Shown: piece after piece, positions 45,653-53,641 of the stretch | How the letters are laid out: every line of letters starts with the position of its first letter | Numbering within the stretch: the first letter of the stretch is position 1 | Assembly: GCA_947460175.1 (NCBI GenBank) | Contig: CANHGW010000017.1 | Coordinates: 1 to 53,641 of the forward strand | From: Bacteroidota bacterium | GTDB taxonomy: Bacteria > Bacteroidota > Bacteroidia > Chitinophagales > Chitinophagaceae | Direction of reading: 5' to 3' | DNA: 53,641 bases | The notes under the pieces: model-generated | The model's input: only the letters and a program-made list of their open reading frames with translations | The model's database searches: none | Told to the model about the DNA's origin: nothing | Made by a program: the position numbers and the translations under genes

Positions 45653-46552
45653 ATGAGAAAAAATATTTTTATTGTCTTGGGCTTTTTAGCTCAACTATTC
45701 AATATCCAATCAACTGCAATTGCACAATCGAAACAAGCACCACTCAAGGATACTCATCGAAAAAGCTTGTTATGGAAAATATCAGGCAAGGACTTGCTGA
45801 CACCATCTTATGTATTTGGTACTATGCATTCAATCTGCAATGAAGATTATTTTTTTACTGAACAAATGCAAGCTGCCTTTGATGCAAGCAAAAAATTGAT
45901 ATTAGAAATAGACTTGTCGGATCCTGCTATGATAGCACAGTATCAGCAAAATTTATTTTTACCTGAAGGCAAAGAATTAAAAAACTTTTTTTCGAGTGAA
46001 AAAGAATACCAAGCCTTTGTAGATTCTGTCAAAAAACAAACTGATATTGATGCCAATCAATTTAGCAAGTTCAAACCATTTATTTTGATATCGATGATAT
46101 CGATGAAAAGTTTCACTTGTGAAAACCAATCTTCTTATGAAATGAACTTGATTGAAATGTCTAAAAAAAGAAACATTGATATCGATGGTTTAGAAAGTAG
46201 TCATTCCCAACTAGAGATTTTTGATAAGATGAACGATGAAGACATTAAAAATATGTTGGTAGAAAGTGTATCACAACTTGGCAATGAACATAAAGAAATA
46301 GACCAAATGGTATCTATCTATAAAACACAAGATATAGATGCCTTATATCAACTCATCAGTCAATCACCCGAATTTAAAGGTCATGAGAAAGAACTCATCT
46401 CTGGTCGTAATATAAAATGGATGAATACACTCCTGTATGAAATGAAACAACAAGCAAGTTTTGTTGCAGTAGGTGCAGGGCATCTTGCAGGCAAACAAGG
46501 CGTATTAAATCTTCTAGAAAAACAAGGGTATCAAGTAGAGGCTGTGAAGTAG
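45653..46552 (+). CDS. TraB/GumN-family exported protein
   Basis: A 299-residue protein with a signal peptide (MRKNIFIVLGFLAQLFN) and the TraB/GumN domain: SLLWKISGKDLLTPSYVFGTMH at the start (cited as motif with the GTMH core), YQQNLFLPEG in the middle and FVAVGAGHLAGKQGVLNLL at the end. The GTMH and GxGH motifs carry the conserved glutamate/histidine residues of a proposed metal-dependent peptidase fold (Tiki/TraB). Start at the ATG 45653 fits a normal signal peptide; an earlier TTG adds a non-conserved piece. Function not established. Confidence 0.85.
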   Translation: MRKNIFIVLGFLAQLFNIQSTAIAQSKQAPLKDTHRKSLLWKISGKDLLTPSYVFGTMHSICNEDYFFTEQMQAAFDASKKLILEIDLSDPAMIAQYQQNLFLPEGKELKNFFSSEKEYQAFVDSVKKQTDIDANQFSKFKPFILISMISMKSFTCENQSSYEMNLIEMSKKRNIDIDGLESSHSQLEIFDKMNDEDIKNMLVESVSQLGNEHKEIDQMVSIYKTQDIDALYQLISQSPEFKGHEKELISGRNIKWMNTLLYEMKQQASFVAVGAGHLAGKQGVLNLLEKQGYQVEAVK

Positions 46553-46631
46553 AATAAATCATTTTTGCGATTCATAGTTTTAATATATAAATTAGAATTT
46601 AACAAAATATCTATACATCTTTTTTCAATTG

Positions 46632-46654
46632 ATGTAAAGTTTACTTTACATTTG
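46632..46654 (+). promoter_or_regulatory. Operator overlapping the -7 box of the XRE module
   Basis: A perfect inverted repeat, ATGTAAAGT-TT-ACTTTACAT (46632-46651), whose right half overlaps the exact -7 box TACATTTG (46647-46654). Transcription would start near 46660, 14 bases before the ATG at 46674. A repressor bound to the repeat would block RNA polymerase. The XRE protein encoded two genes down is the obvious candidate. Confidence 0.75.
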
Positions 46655-46673
46655 GTTTATAAAAAAGAACATC

Positions 46674-47132
46674 ATGAAATTTCTATTGCCTAATAAATAC
46701 AAGAAAATAGGAAAAATTATTACACCCTTAGGATTTGCAGTTTGGATTAGCATGCAATTTGGAATTCATAACAAATTGCTTCCATTTATTTTTGATAATA
46801 ACTCTAACTCAGAATTGCATTCTAATTACATAAATATGACAATAACAATCATATCTTTTTTTTCTTTTCTTATAGGTATGTATTTTATAACATTTTCTAA
46901 AGAAAGACTTGAAGATGAAATGGTTGAAAGAACTAGATTAGAAAGTTTTCAGTTTGCGGCATTAGTTCAACTTGTTTTTATTATCATTGGTTTTCTTAGT
47001 ATGTTATTATACAAAGAACCTCATGATTCCGGGCTACTTTTATTTTTTATTTTAATCATCTTATTATTCTGGATAAGTTTTATAAGTCATTTCTATTTTG
47101 TATTACATTATAAATATAAAAATGAAGAATAA
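46674..47132 (+). CDS. Four-helix membrane protein of the XRE module
   Basis: A 152-residue protein with four hydrophobic segments: residues 18-37 (TPLGFAVWISMQFGIHNKLL region), 57-77 (IISFFSFLIGMYFITFS), 95-112 (FAALVQLVFIIIGFLSMLL) and 122-145. A charged loop (KERLEDEMVERTR) separates helices 2 and 3. No family was recognised with confidence; the layout recalls small membrane proteins paired with XRE regulators (DUF2178-like). Its stop overlaps the regulator gene by 11 bases. Base composition is poorer in G/C than its neighbours. Confidence 0.65.
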   Translation: MKFLLPNKYKKIGKIITPLGFAVWISMQFGIHNKLLPFIFDNNSNSELHSNYINMTITIISFFSFLIGMYFITFSKERLEDEMVERTRLESFQFAALVQLVFIIIGFLSMLLYKEPHDSGLLLFFILIILLFWISFISHFYFVLHYKYKNEE

Positions 47133-47322
47133 TCTAAAAGAATTACGATTAGAGAAAGAACTTACTCAAGTTCAATTAGCTGAATTAGTAAATGTATCAA
47201 GGCAAACAATTATTTCTATTGAAACAAATAAATACATTCCTTCAGTATTACTTTCATTAAAATTAGCAACCATACTAAATAAAAAAGTTGAACAAATATT
47301 TCAATTAGAAATTACTGATTAA
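47122..47322 (+). CDS. Small XRE-family (Cro/CI-like) regulator
   Basis: A 66-residue single-domain helix-turn-helix protein, almost all of it DNA-binding domain: LKELRLEKELTQVQLAELV, then VSRQTIISIETNKYIPS as recognition helix region, and LKLATILNKKVEQIFQLE. I chose the ATG at 47122 (MKNNLKELR), the usual start of this class; an upstream in-frame start would add eight residues inside the previous gene. With the membrane gene it forms an operon under the 46632 operator, which it probably represses. Confidence 0.9.
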   Translation: MKNNLKELRLEKELTQVQLAELVNVSRQTIISIETNKYIPSVLLSLKLATILNKKVEQIFQLEITD

Positions 47323-47388
47323 AGTTTCATAATAATTAAAGGAATTATACCTATATTAATATTGCCTCACAATAAGATCAATTCCTTT

Positions 47389-47514
47389 CTAGTTTTTATG
47401 TTCTACATTAATATAAATAGCTTTTCGCATCTTAGAAAATTCTATAGCAACAAAATACCTTGCATTGTCATAATCCAATAATGTAAATGTCCCTGAATTA
47501 TAGACATAAGCGCC
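47389..47514 (-). pseudogene. Remnant of an unidentified gene (C-terminal 41 codons)
   Basis: On the minus strand, a clean frame of 41 codons ends at a TAG (47391-47389). It reads GAYVYNSGTFTLLDYDNARY, then FVAIEFSKMRKAIYINVEHK and a final Asn, with the composition of a real beta-rich protein. The frame continues open upstream to about 47570, through a G/C-rich patch, but has no start codon, and the ftsZ terminator lies at its 5' end. It is too short and headless to be a full gene; I recognise no family. Confidence 0.5.
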
Positions 47515-47563
47515 GTGCGCCTCGCATAGCGGGACATTGCTTAATAAAATAATTAAGCGGTGT
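47486..47563. repeat. Two overlapping inverted repeats in the remnant region
   Basis: AATGTCCC (47486-47493) pairs with GGGACATT (47531-47538). A second hairpin starts inside the latter: 47534-47545 pairs with 47552-47563 around GCTTAAT/ATTAAGC with two G-U pairs. The two structures exclude each other. Confidence 0.6.
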
Positions 47564-47569
47564 ATAAAA

Positions 47570-47593
47570 AAAGGGCAGCTTGCGCTGCCCTTT
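47570..47593 (-). terminator. Rho-independent terminator of ftsZ
   Basis: A perfect ten-bp stem (AAAGGGCAGC with its complement) and a four-base loop; on the minus strand a T-run follows. It ends the murG-to-ftsZ run, 25 bases after the ftsZ stop. Confidence 0.92.
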
Positions 47594-47617
47594 CACCCAT
47601 AAAACAAACCTGTATAA

Positions 47618-49453
47618 TTAATCAGGATTTTTACCATTCAAAAATGAATTCAAATTACTCATTGTTGAATTATTATTACCATTTGTTACCTGCACATTAG
47701 AGTATATTTCCTCACTTGAGCTTGGATGATTCTCTAAATTTTGATTTTGACGTTGATAAGCAGGGATATTTATTTCATCGCTATTGATATCAGCTTTGTT
47801 TACATTAAAACTCATTGATCGTAGTTTGGATGCACGTTCTTCAAACGCTCTTTTTTGCAATTCAAAATTCACTTCTGCTTCTAATTCACTATCTGTAAGC
47901 ATTCTACTGCCTTTTCTACGATTCATTGTAATGCCTTTCAAGGTTACATATTCATCTTGTACTTGTGGCTCGTTGCTTGCAACTTTCACCTCAGGTGCCG
48001 AAAACAATTGATCCAATTCAGATTGAATATCATTCACTGGTGTCAATTCTTTTTCTTGCATAAACATCACAGTTTCTTCTTTTTGCTCAAGGACCGGTTC
48101 AATTGTTTCTATTGTTACGACTGTAGGAGTCACTTCTTGAAGTATGATTTGAGTAGGTATCTCTTCCAACTGCATTACAATTTTTTCTTCTACTATTGGT
48201 ACTTTTACTTCAGTAGCCGGTTTCAACATCCCCAAACCCAATGCCAAACGTGATGGGATTGCAGGAGGTTCTACTATAAACATCGTTGGAGCTAATGGGT
48301 CAACTACTTCTTCTACTAACGTTTCAGTAGAAGCTATAATATTTTGCTCATTCGTTGATTCAGGCTGATTTGATTCTTCTTGTGTTGCTTCTGATGGTTT
48401 TACACTATCATCTTGCAATGTATAAATGACTTTATTTTTATCAGCAAATGGCTGTAATTTTTCTTTGTTATATGCATTTTCAGTCGAGTTCAATTCAAAC
48501 CCAGTTGCAATAATAGTAACACTGATTTCTTCACCAAGGTTATCATCAAAGCCTGTTCCAAAAATAACATCACAATCATCTCCCGCTTGCTCTTGTACAA
48601 ACGCTTGAATAATTTCAACCTCATCCAATGTATGTTCGTGAATACCATGTGCCGAATTAATATTCAACAATACCCACTTAGCTCCACTGATATTACTATC
48701 GTTGAGCAATGGCGAGTTGATTGCTTTTTCTACTGCTTCGTAAGCACGATTATCACCACTAGCTGTAGCACTTCCTAAAATAGCTACACCACCATCTCTC
48801 ATTACTGTGCTTACATCGGCAAAGTCTACTACGATATGACCTTGTGAATTAATTACATCTGTGATACATTTGGCTGCAGTGGCTAGTATATCATCTGCTC
48901 TGCAAAACGCTTGTGAGGCAGGAATATTTCCGAATTGTTGGCGAAGCTTATCATTTGATATGACTAAGATTGTATCGACACATCCACGCAAGGCATTGAT
49001 CCCTTCTTCGGCTTGCTTCATACGACGTTTCCCTTCATAGGAAAAAGGAGTTGTAACAATACCTACTGTAAGTATGCCTAAATCTTTTGCTACTTTCGCT
49101 ACGATAGGAGCACCACCCGTGCCTGTGCCACCGCCCATACCTGCAGTTACAAAAACCATCTTGGTATTGTCTACTATCAGGCGTTCGATTTCTTCTATAC
49201 TTTCTTGACAAGCTCTCATGCCAATTTCAGGATTTGCACCAGCACCAAGACCTTGTGTTAAGAGTGGTCCAAGTTGGATTTTTTTCGGAACAGAACTACT
49301 GTTCAATGCTTTTTGGTCGGTATTGCATACGATAAAATCGACACCATCTATACCGAGGTTGTACATGTAATTAACGGCATTACCGCCGCCACCTCCTACA
49401 CCAATTATCTTGATGATAGAGGAATTGTTTTGTGGAAGCTCAAATTGAATCAT
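47618..49453 (-). CDS. ftsZ: Cell division GTPase FtsZ
   Basis: A 611-residue tubulin-like GTPase that forms the division ring. The GTP-binding part (residues 15-320) has [14 protein letters not shown], the tubulin signature [15 protein letters not shown] and [11 protein letters not shown]. The C-terminal region of about 290 residues is long, Glu/Thr/Val/Pro-rich and disordered; INIPAYQRQ near residue 566 is the FtsA-binding tail peptide, followed by about 45 Asn/Ser-rich residues. Most bacteria end shortly after that peptide. Last gene of the cluster, 52 bases after ftsA. Confidence 0.97.
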   Translation of the reverse strand: MIQFELPQNNSSIIKIIGVGGGGGNAVNYMYNLGIDGVDFIVCNTDQKALNSSSVPKKIQLGPLLTQGLGAGANPEIGMRACQESIEEIERLIVDNTKMVFVTAGMGGGTGTGGAPIVAKVAKDLGILTVGIVTTPFSYEGKRRMKQAEEGINALRGCVDTILVISNDKLRQQFGNIPASQAFCRADDILATAAKCITDVINSQGHIVVDFADVSTVMRDGGVAILGSATASGDNRAYEAVEKAINSPLLNDSNISGAKWVLLNINSAHGIHEHTLDEVEIIQAFVQEQAGDDCDVIFGTGFDDNLGEEISVTIIATGFELNSTENAYNKEKLQPFADKNKVIYTLQDDSVKPSEATQEESNQPESTNEQNIIASTETLVEEVVDPLAPTMFIVEPPAIPSRLALGLGMLKPATEVKVPIVEEKIVMQLEEIPTQIILQEVTPTVVTIETIEPVLEQKEETVMFMQEKELTPVNDIQSELDQLFSAPEVKVASNEPQVQDEYVTLKGITMNRRKGSRMLTDSELEAEVNFELQKRAFEERASKLRSMSFNVNKADINSDEINIPAYQRQNQNLENHPSSSEEIYSNVQVTNGNNNSTMSNLNSFLNGKNPD

Positions 49454-49505
49454 TGTTTTTGAATTTATGGGTTTAAAAAAAATGGGTTGTTATTATTGAA
49501 TTTTA

Positions 49506-51059
49506 TTAATCAAGTTTTTCATCTTCTACATTCTCAAACCACCAAATCACTTTTGATTTAACAGTATTGAAAATATTACCAATGTGTTTTGTTCTACTTT
49601 GTAATTTTTCGGCTAAGTTTTCTTTTGATATTTCTGATTGTTGTACTGGCATTTGATTGAACAAATCACTTGATTGAAAATCAAGTTCAGCAACTGGAGT
49701 TTCATTCGATTGTTCTGTTACAATTGCTTCTTGTCGTGGAATAAAATCTTCTCCAAACTCTTGTTTCAATAATTCTTCTGGTGATAATTCGTAAGTCTGA
49801 GCCATGTTTACAAAGCTACCTTGTACTTCTTCTGAATTACCAGTAGACTCATCCGTATTACCTGATATAAATCTTAAGCAATTGCTTTCATAATCATCGT
49901 AGCCACGCAAAATCAATCCAATACAAGTTGCATACATTGGTTTCATTAATTCGTTGGCATAGCCCGAAGCCAAATGTTCGTTTGGCATACCAATACGAGT
50001 AGGTAAGCCTGTGCGATACTCTGTCAATTGGATCAAATGCTTCAATTGACTACCGCCACCGGTAAGTATAATTCCTCCATGTAATTTATCTTGAAGATTT
50101 AATTGCTTCAAATGATACATTACATATTCTAGTATTTCTTCCATTCTGCATTGAATAATATTCGCTAAATTTTTAGCAGAAATTTCTTTTGGTTGTTGTC
50201 CTTTCAATCCAGGAATTGTTATAAACGCATTCGGTTTTGCTTCTTCAGCCAATGCCATACCAAATTGTACTTTCATTTGTTCTGCTTGCGAACGTAGTAC
50301 ACCCAACCCTAATCGAATATCATTCGTAATATTGACACCTGCAATTGGAATTACAGCAGTATGCTTCAACATACCTTCGTGAAAAACAGCTAAGTCAGTA
50401 GTACCACCACCAATATCTACGATAGCCACACCCGATTCGAAATCTTCGGCACACATCACCGCAGCAGCTGATGCCAAAGGTTGTAATACTAAATCTTTGG
50501 TAGCCAATCCTGAACGTGTTACACAACGATAAATATTTTTAATGGCCGATTTATCACCAGTTACAATATGAAAATTGGCTCCAATTTTAATACCCGTCAT
50601 GCCTATTACATTTTGCAATGTAAGACCTGTCAGTGTATCGATTGTAAAATCCTGTGGTATGATATCAATGATTTGATCGCCTGTAGGAATATATGTTTTG
50701 TACTGATCTTTGATTAATGAATCAATATCTTCTTTTCTGATTTCTTCTTCAATATTGGCCAATACACGATCACCTCTTGTTTGTAAACTTTTGATATGAT
50801 GCCCTGCTATACCAACATAGACTTCTTTGATATTTAAATTTGGATTTGATTCCATACAATTCTCCAACGCAATATTGATCGATCGTATACACTCTTCAAT
50901 ATTCAGCACCATACCATGATTGACGCCACTACTATCAGCTCGTCCAAATCCTAAAATTTCTAGTTTGCCAAATTTGTTTTTTCGTCCTGCAATGGCTGCA
51001 ATTTTGGTAGTACCAATGTCTAATCCTACAATGACTGGGTTTTCGTTTTGCATGTTCAT
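49506..51059 (-). CDS. ftsA: Cell division protein FtsA
   Basis: A 517-residue actin-like ATPase that tethers FtsZ to the membrane. The phosphate 1 motif is IVGLDIGTTKIAAIAG, phosphate 2 is VAIVDIGGGTTDLAVF, and the adenosine motif is GGIILTGGGSQLKHL. It is longer than the usual 420 residues; the extra Gln/Glu-rich linker (residues 405-490) precedes the membrane-targeting helix region KSKVIWWFENVEDEKLD. It has two possible starts six bases apart; I used the outer ATG. It lies 33 bases after ftsQ. Confidence 0.96.
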   Translation of the reverse strand: MNMQNENPVIVGLDIGTTKIAAIAGRKNKFGKLEILGFGRADSSGVNHGMVLNIEECIRSINIALENCMESNPNLNIKEVYVGIAGHHIKSLQTRGDRVLANIEEEIRKEDIDSLIKDQYKTYIPTGDQIIDIIPQDFTIDTLTGLTLQNVIGMTGIKIGANFHIVTGDKSAIKNIYRCVTRSGLATKDLVLQPLASAAAVMCAEDFESGVAIVDIGGGTTDLAVFHEGMLKHTAVIPIAGVNITNDIRLGLGVLRSQAEQMKVQFGMALAEEAKPNAFITIPGLKGQQPKEISAKNLANIIQCRMEEILEYVMYHLKQLNLQDKLHGGIILTGGGSQLKHLIQLTEYRTGLPTRIGMPNEHLASGYANELMKPMYATCIGLILRGYDDYESNCLRFISGNTDESTGNSEEVQGSFVNMAQTYELSPEELLKQEFGEDFIPRQEAIVTEQSNETPVAELDFQSSDLFNQMPVQQSEISKENLAEKLQSRTKHIGNIFNTVKSKVIWWFENVEDEKLD

Positions 51060-51092
51060 ACGTGTTTTATTGTTTGTTTATTATGGGAATGT

Positions 51093-52127
51093 TTATTGAG
51101 GTTTCTTGGTTGAATTATTTTCGATTTTTTTAGGTTTACTAATTTCGATTTTTTTCTCCTTGGTTACTTTCTTAGGATCTGATTTTTCTACTTGTTTTGC
51201 AGTTGCTTTGGCTACTAGCGGTTTCTTTACAATTGGAACTGAAGCCGACTTTACAACTTGTTTTATAGAAGGTGTAGTAACTACTTTCTTTTCTGCATTT
51301 GCCAAATTCGTAGCCATCAATTTTTTAGATTTATCATCGTAAGGATTTTCGCTTAATATGTCACCTCTTTTATTTCTACATACAATTTGCCCTTTAAATC
51401 GCAAATCAAATTCATCGTACAAATCCCAATTGACAGTATGAAGTCCTTGCTTGTAAAAACTGAACATTCGTTTTAGCTTATCTTCTAAATCATCAACATT
51501 ACCTAGTATTATAACTTGATTACCAATTTCGGGTATTAATTCTAGCTGATAATCATCACGAAGATTGATTTGAGAAATGGCGGCATTCCAAAAAGAATCT
51601 TGTTGAATAAAGTTAGATAGCGCAACCAAATCGGATTTGATTTCAAGATCTTTTTTAGTATAAGTCAAATTCATGGTAGTCGCTACTGGAAGTCGAGGAC
51701 TATACTGATTCGATACAGGTATTGGATTAGCGTATGTATCTAAAAAGTAGGAGTAATCTGAACTATCCTTTTCAACAATTCGTATTACAGGGCGTTTTTG
51801 ATTAATAGTAATATTCAAAGAATGATCTGCACCAATAAATGCATTTGATTCACTGATCCATTTATTCTCATTCAATGCTGATTCTAATTGTCCTAAATCT
51901 ATTGCATTGATAAAAGAGTTTTTAGGATTGATTCCTTCTTTTTCTACTATATCAATAATGTCTTTTTGTGTGACAAAACTCAAATCATTATTTTCAATAT
52001 TAATATGAAGTGCCTTGCATACATTTTTTTGTGTGCTACTTTGTGCAAATACGAATGCAGCTATTATCATTGGAATAGATAATAGAAATAAAATATTTCT
52101 TGCTATTTTCTTTACACGAGGATTCAT
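51093..52127 (-). CDS. ftsQ: Cell division protein FtsQ
   Basis: A 344-residue single-pass membrane protein of the divisome. An N-terminal cytoplasmic stub (NPRVKKIARN) and membrane helix (ILFLLSIPMIIAAFVFAQ) are followed by a POTRA-like domain (DIIDIVEKEGINPKNSF) and a FtsQ beta domain (RLPVATTMN...VIILGNVDDLEDKL). The last 75 residues are a Lys/Pro/Val-rich tail (KKPLVAKATAKQVEKSDPKK and similar). It connects early and late division proteins. It ends 33 bases before ftsA; murC is two bases upstream. Confidence 0.92.
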   Translation of the reverse strand: MNPRVKKIARNILFLLSIPMIIAAFVFAQSSTQKNVCKALHINIENNDLSFVTQKDIIDIVEKEGINPKNSFINAIDLGQLESALNENKWISESNAFIGADHSLNITINQKRPVIRIVEKDSSDYSYFLDTYANPIPVSNQYSPRLPVATTMNLTYTKKDLEIKSDLVALSNFIQQDSFWNAAISQINLRDDYQLELIPEIGNQVIILGNVDDLEDKLKRMFSFYKQGLHTVNWDLYDEFDLRFKGQIVCRNKRGDILSENPYDDKSKKLMATNLANAEKKVVTTPSIKQVVKSASVPIVKKPLVAKATAKQVEKSDPKKVTKEKKIEISKPKKIENNSTKKPQ

Positions 52128-52129
52128 AA

Positions 52130-53482
52130 TTAGTTGTTTTCCAATATCATTTTTATAGGTTGAATAAGTGTGTCTATATCTCCTGCACCGGCTGTAATTA
52201 TAACTTCATGTTGAGCGGCCTTAACCCATTGCAAGGCTCCTTCTTTTGATAAAATATGTTTATTGTTCAATGTCATTTTATTTAATATTATTTCACTTGT
52301 CACTCCTTCCATAGGTAGCTCACGAGCTGGATAAATATCAAGTAAAATAACTTCATCGGCTAAGTCAAGGCTTTCAGCAAATCCTTCTGCAAAATCACGT
52401 GTACGAGAAAAAAGATGAGGTTGAAATATCACACGAACCTTTTTGTTTCTAAACAATGCTTTGGCACTTGAAATCAACATTTTCAATTCTTCAGGATGAT
52501 GAGCATAATCATCAATATATACGACTTGATCATTTTTCACTACATATTCAAAACGTCGTTTTACACCTTTGAAATCAGCAATTGCATCTTTTACTTTAAC
52601 AATATCCAATTCCATTAAATCGCATACGGCCAATGCTGCAATTGTATTTTCTACATTATGCATGCCACCAACATTTAAATAAATATCGGTAATTGTATTT
52701 CCATTTTTACAAAAATTAAAATGATATGAACCATTTTTCATTACAATATCAGAAGCGCAATAAGTAGCTGCTTCGTTTTGTAAACTATAAGATACTTTAT
52801 TGGGTGCATTGAATGATTGAGTATGTTTCAATCCATGTTTATATACCAATGTATCTTTTACTTGTGAAATAAATTGCAAATAACATCGTTCCATTTCTTC
52901 AACAGTACCATAAATATCCAAATGATCTGGATCCATAGCAGTGACAACCGCAATAGAAGGTTTTAGCTTTAAAAAACTACGATCATATTCATCGGCTTCG
53001 ATGACTGCACATTGATTATCACTACTCCAATAGTTAACACCATAGTTACCTGAGATACCGCCCAGAAATGCATTGCAACCATATTCTACATGACGCAGAA
53101 TGTGTGCAATCAACGTTGAAATAGTTGTCTTACCATGTGTACCTGCTACACATATTGCTTGCATTTGCTCAGAAATATATTGCAATACATCACTTCGTTT
53201 AATCACCTTAAAATTATGTTGTTGATACCAAACCAATTCCAAATGAGTAGCAGGTATAGCAGGTGTATACACTACCAAGTCAGCGTTTGTATTTATCAAA
53301 TTAATATCTTCTGTAAAATGAATTTGAATACCTTCTTCAATCAATTTATCAGTCAATGGTGTAGGTGTTTTATCATAACCACTTACCTTGATATTTTTTT
53401 CGTTGAAGAAACGGGCAAGCGCACTCATTCCGATACCTCCGATACCTACAAAATAAACACTATGTATATTCGTTAATTCCAT
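52130..53482 (-). CDS. murC: UDP-N-acetylmuramate-L-alanine ligase
   Basis: A 450-residue Mur ligase that adds L-Ala to UDP-MurNAc in the cytoplasm. The N-terminal Rossmann motif is VYFVGIGGIGMSALARFF, the ATP loop is CVAGTHGKTTISTLIAH, and the central block is AVIEADEYDRSFLKL; YIDDYAHHPEELKM and RVIFQPHLFSRTRDFAEGF belong to the C-terminal domain. Length and motifs are complete. Its start overlaps the end of murG by ten bases. Confidence 0.97.
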   Translation of the reverse strand: MELTNIHSVYFVGIGGIGMSALARFFNEKNIKVSGYDKTPTPLTDKLIEEGIQIHFTEDINLINTNADLVVYTPAIPATHLELVWYQQHNFKVIKRSDVLQYISEQMQAICVAGTHGKTTISTLIAHILRHVEYGCNAFLGGISGNYGVNYWSSDNQCAVIEADEYDRSFLKLKPSIAVVTAMDPDHLDIYGTVEEMERCYLQFISQVKDTLVYKHGLKHTQSFNAPNKVSYSLQNEAATYCASDIVMKNGSYHFNFCKNGNTITDIYLNVGGMHNVENTIAALAVCDLMELDIVKVKDAIADFKGVKRRFEYVVKNDQVVYIDDYAHHPEELKMLISSAKALFRNKKVRVIFQPHLFSRTRDFAEGFAESLDLADEVILLDIYPARELPMEGVTSEIILNKMTLNNKHILSKEGALQWVKAAQHEVIITAGAGDIDTLIQPIKMILENN

Positions 53483-53641
53483 TCGTTTGCTATTTCTTTT
53501 ATTTTAGTTGCTATACGGTCATCGGCATTTGTAATAGCAAGTTGTTTAATATTTGTACGCATCAATTCACATTGTTGTTCATCGTTTAATAGCATTTTTA
53601 CTTTCGAAATCAATTCTTCATTTGTATCACTATTTTTTACC
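53473..53641 (-). CDS. murG: MurG glycosyltransferase, C-terminal end (partial)
   Basis: The last 56 codons of a gene that continues beyond the window: VKNSDTNEELISKVKMLLN, then LAITNADDRIATKIKEIANE and the ending WN. This matches the C-terminus of MurG (UDP-GlcNAc:undecaprenyl-PP-MurNAc-pentapeptide transferase) of Bacteroidota in composition and position. Gene order murG-murC-ftsQ-ftsA-ftsZ supports it. Confidence 0.85.
   Translation of the reverse strand, partial: VKNSDTNEELISKVKMLLNDEQQCELMRTNIKQLAITNADDRIATKIKEIANEWN

Noticed and set aside
47486..47563. Possible integron attC site
   Set aside because: Inverted repeats are present, but the conserved attC ends (RYYYAAC / GTTRRRY) are not, and no cassette or integrase is near.

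Overview
The window comes from an AT-rich genome of the phylum Bacteroidota. Three secreted proteins end in type IX secretion (T9SS) type A sorting domains. Promoters carry the Bacteroidota -7 box TAnnTTTG and lack clear Shine-Dalgarno sites. The RDD/SpoIIM/DUF4129/DUF4350/MoxR cluster, the divergent ferredoxin/acyl-CoA reductase pair and a murG-murC-ftsQ-ftsA-ftsZ run also fit. A Chitinophagales, Saprospirales or Sphingobacteriales relative is likely, but the sequence alone does not fix the order. No rRNA, tRNA, CRISPR array, intact insertion sequence or prophage was seen.

Layout. 1-5.7 kb: the end of a UMF1-type transporter, a metallo-beta-lactamase-fold hydrolase, an FKBP/SlyD isomerase, a tRNA-dihydrouridine synthase, a DUF937-TM-OmpA protein, a cysteine-rich exported peptide and an EamA transporter. 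5.7-8.6 kb: groES-groEL and a Uma2-type nuclease. 8.6-14.8 kb: two T9SS-type genes (one only a C-terminal piece), a fatty acid desaturase, a large exported protein with a possible caspase-like end, and a DUF1761 gene with an apparent frameshift. 15-20.8 kb: zapA-polX, a SIMPL protein, a T9SS protein with Asp-box-like repeats, and lipA. 20.8-25.7 kb: moxR, DUF4350, DUF4129 and spoIIM on the minus strand, with an RDD gene divergent from them.

25.7-32.6 kb: deoxynucleoside kinase, class I aldolase, an exported protein, an amino acid permease, an Ate1/Bpt-like transferase, and small GNAT, DUF1272, VOC and SOUL genes. 32.8-38.8 kb: a lipoprotein, comF and radA (probably one transcription unit), a YugP-type zinc protease, a KdsC-type phosphatase and a MORN-repeat protein. 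38.8-43.3 kb: ferredoxin, acyl-CoA reductase, an HtrA-type protease and glmM. 43.5-47.3 kb: a methyltransferase, PAP2, ZIP and TraB/GumN run, followed by a two-gene membrane-protein/XRE-regulator module with its own operator. 47.4-53.6 kb: a gene remnant, then ftsZ, ftsA, ftsQ, murC and the end of murG.

Most of the window is ordinary housekeeping chromosome. The less ordinary signals are small: an operator lying on the -7 box of the XRE module; a REP-like palindrome read in frame inside a T9SS gene; a 43-bp dispersed repeat near groEL and fbaB; a perfect 24-bp-stem hairpin; several promoters so close to the start codon that the mRNAs look leaderless; and a PolX without its polymerase DxD. I found no convincing large undescribed system. 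The best candidates for new biology are the XRE module and the caspase-like exported protein.
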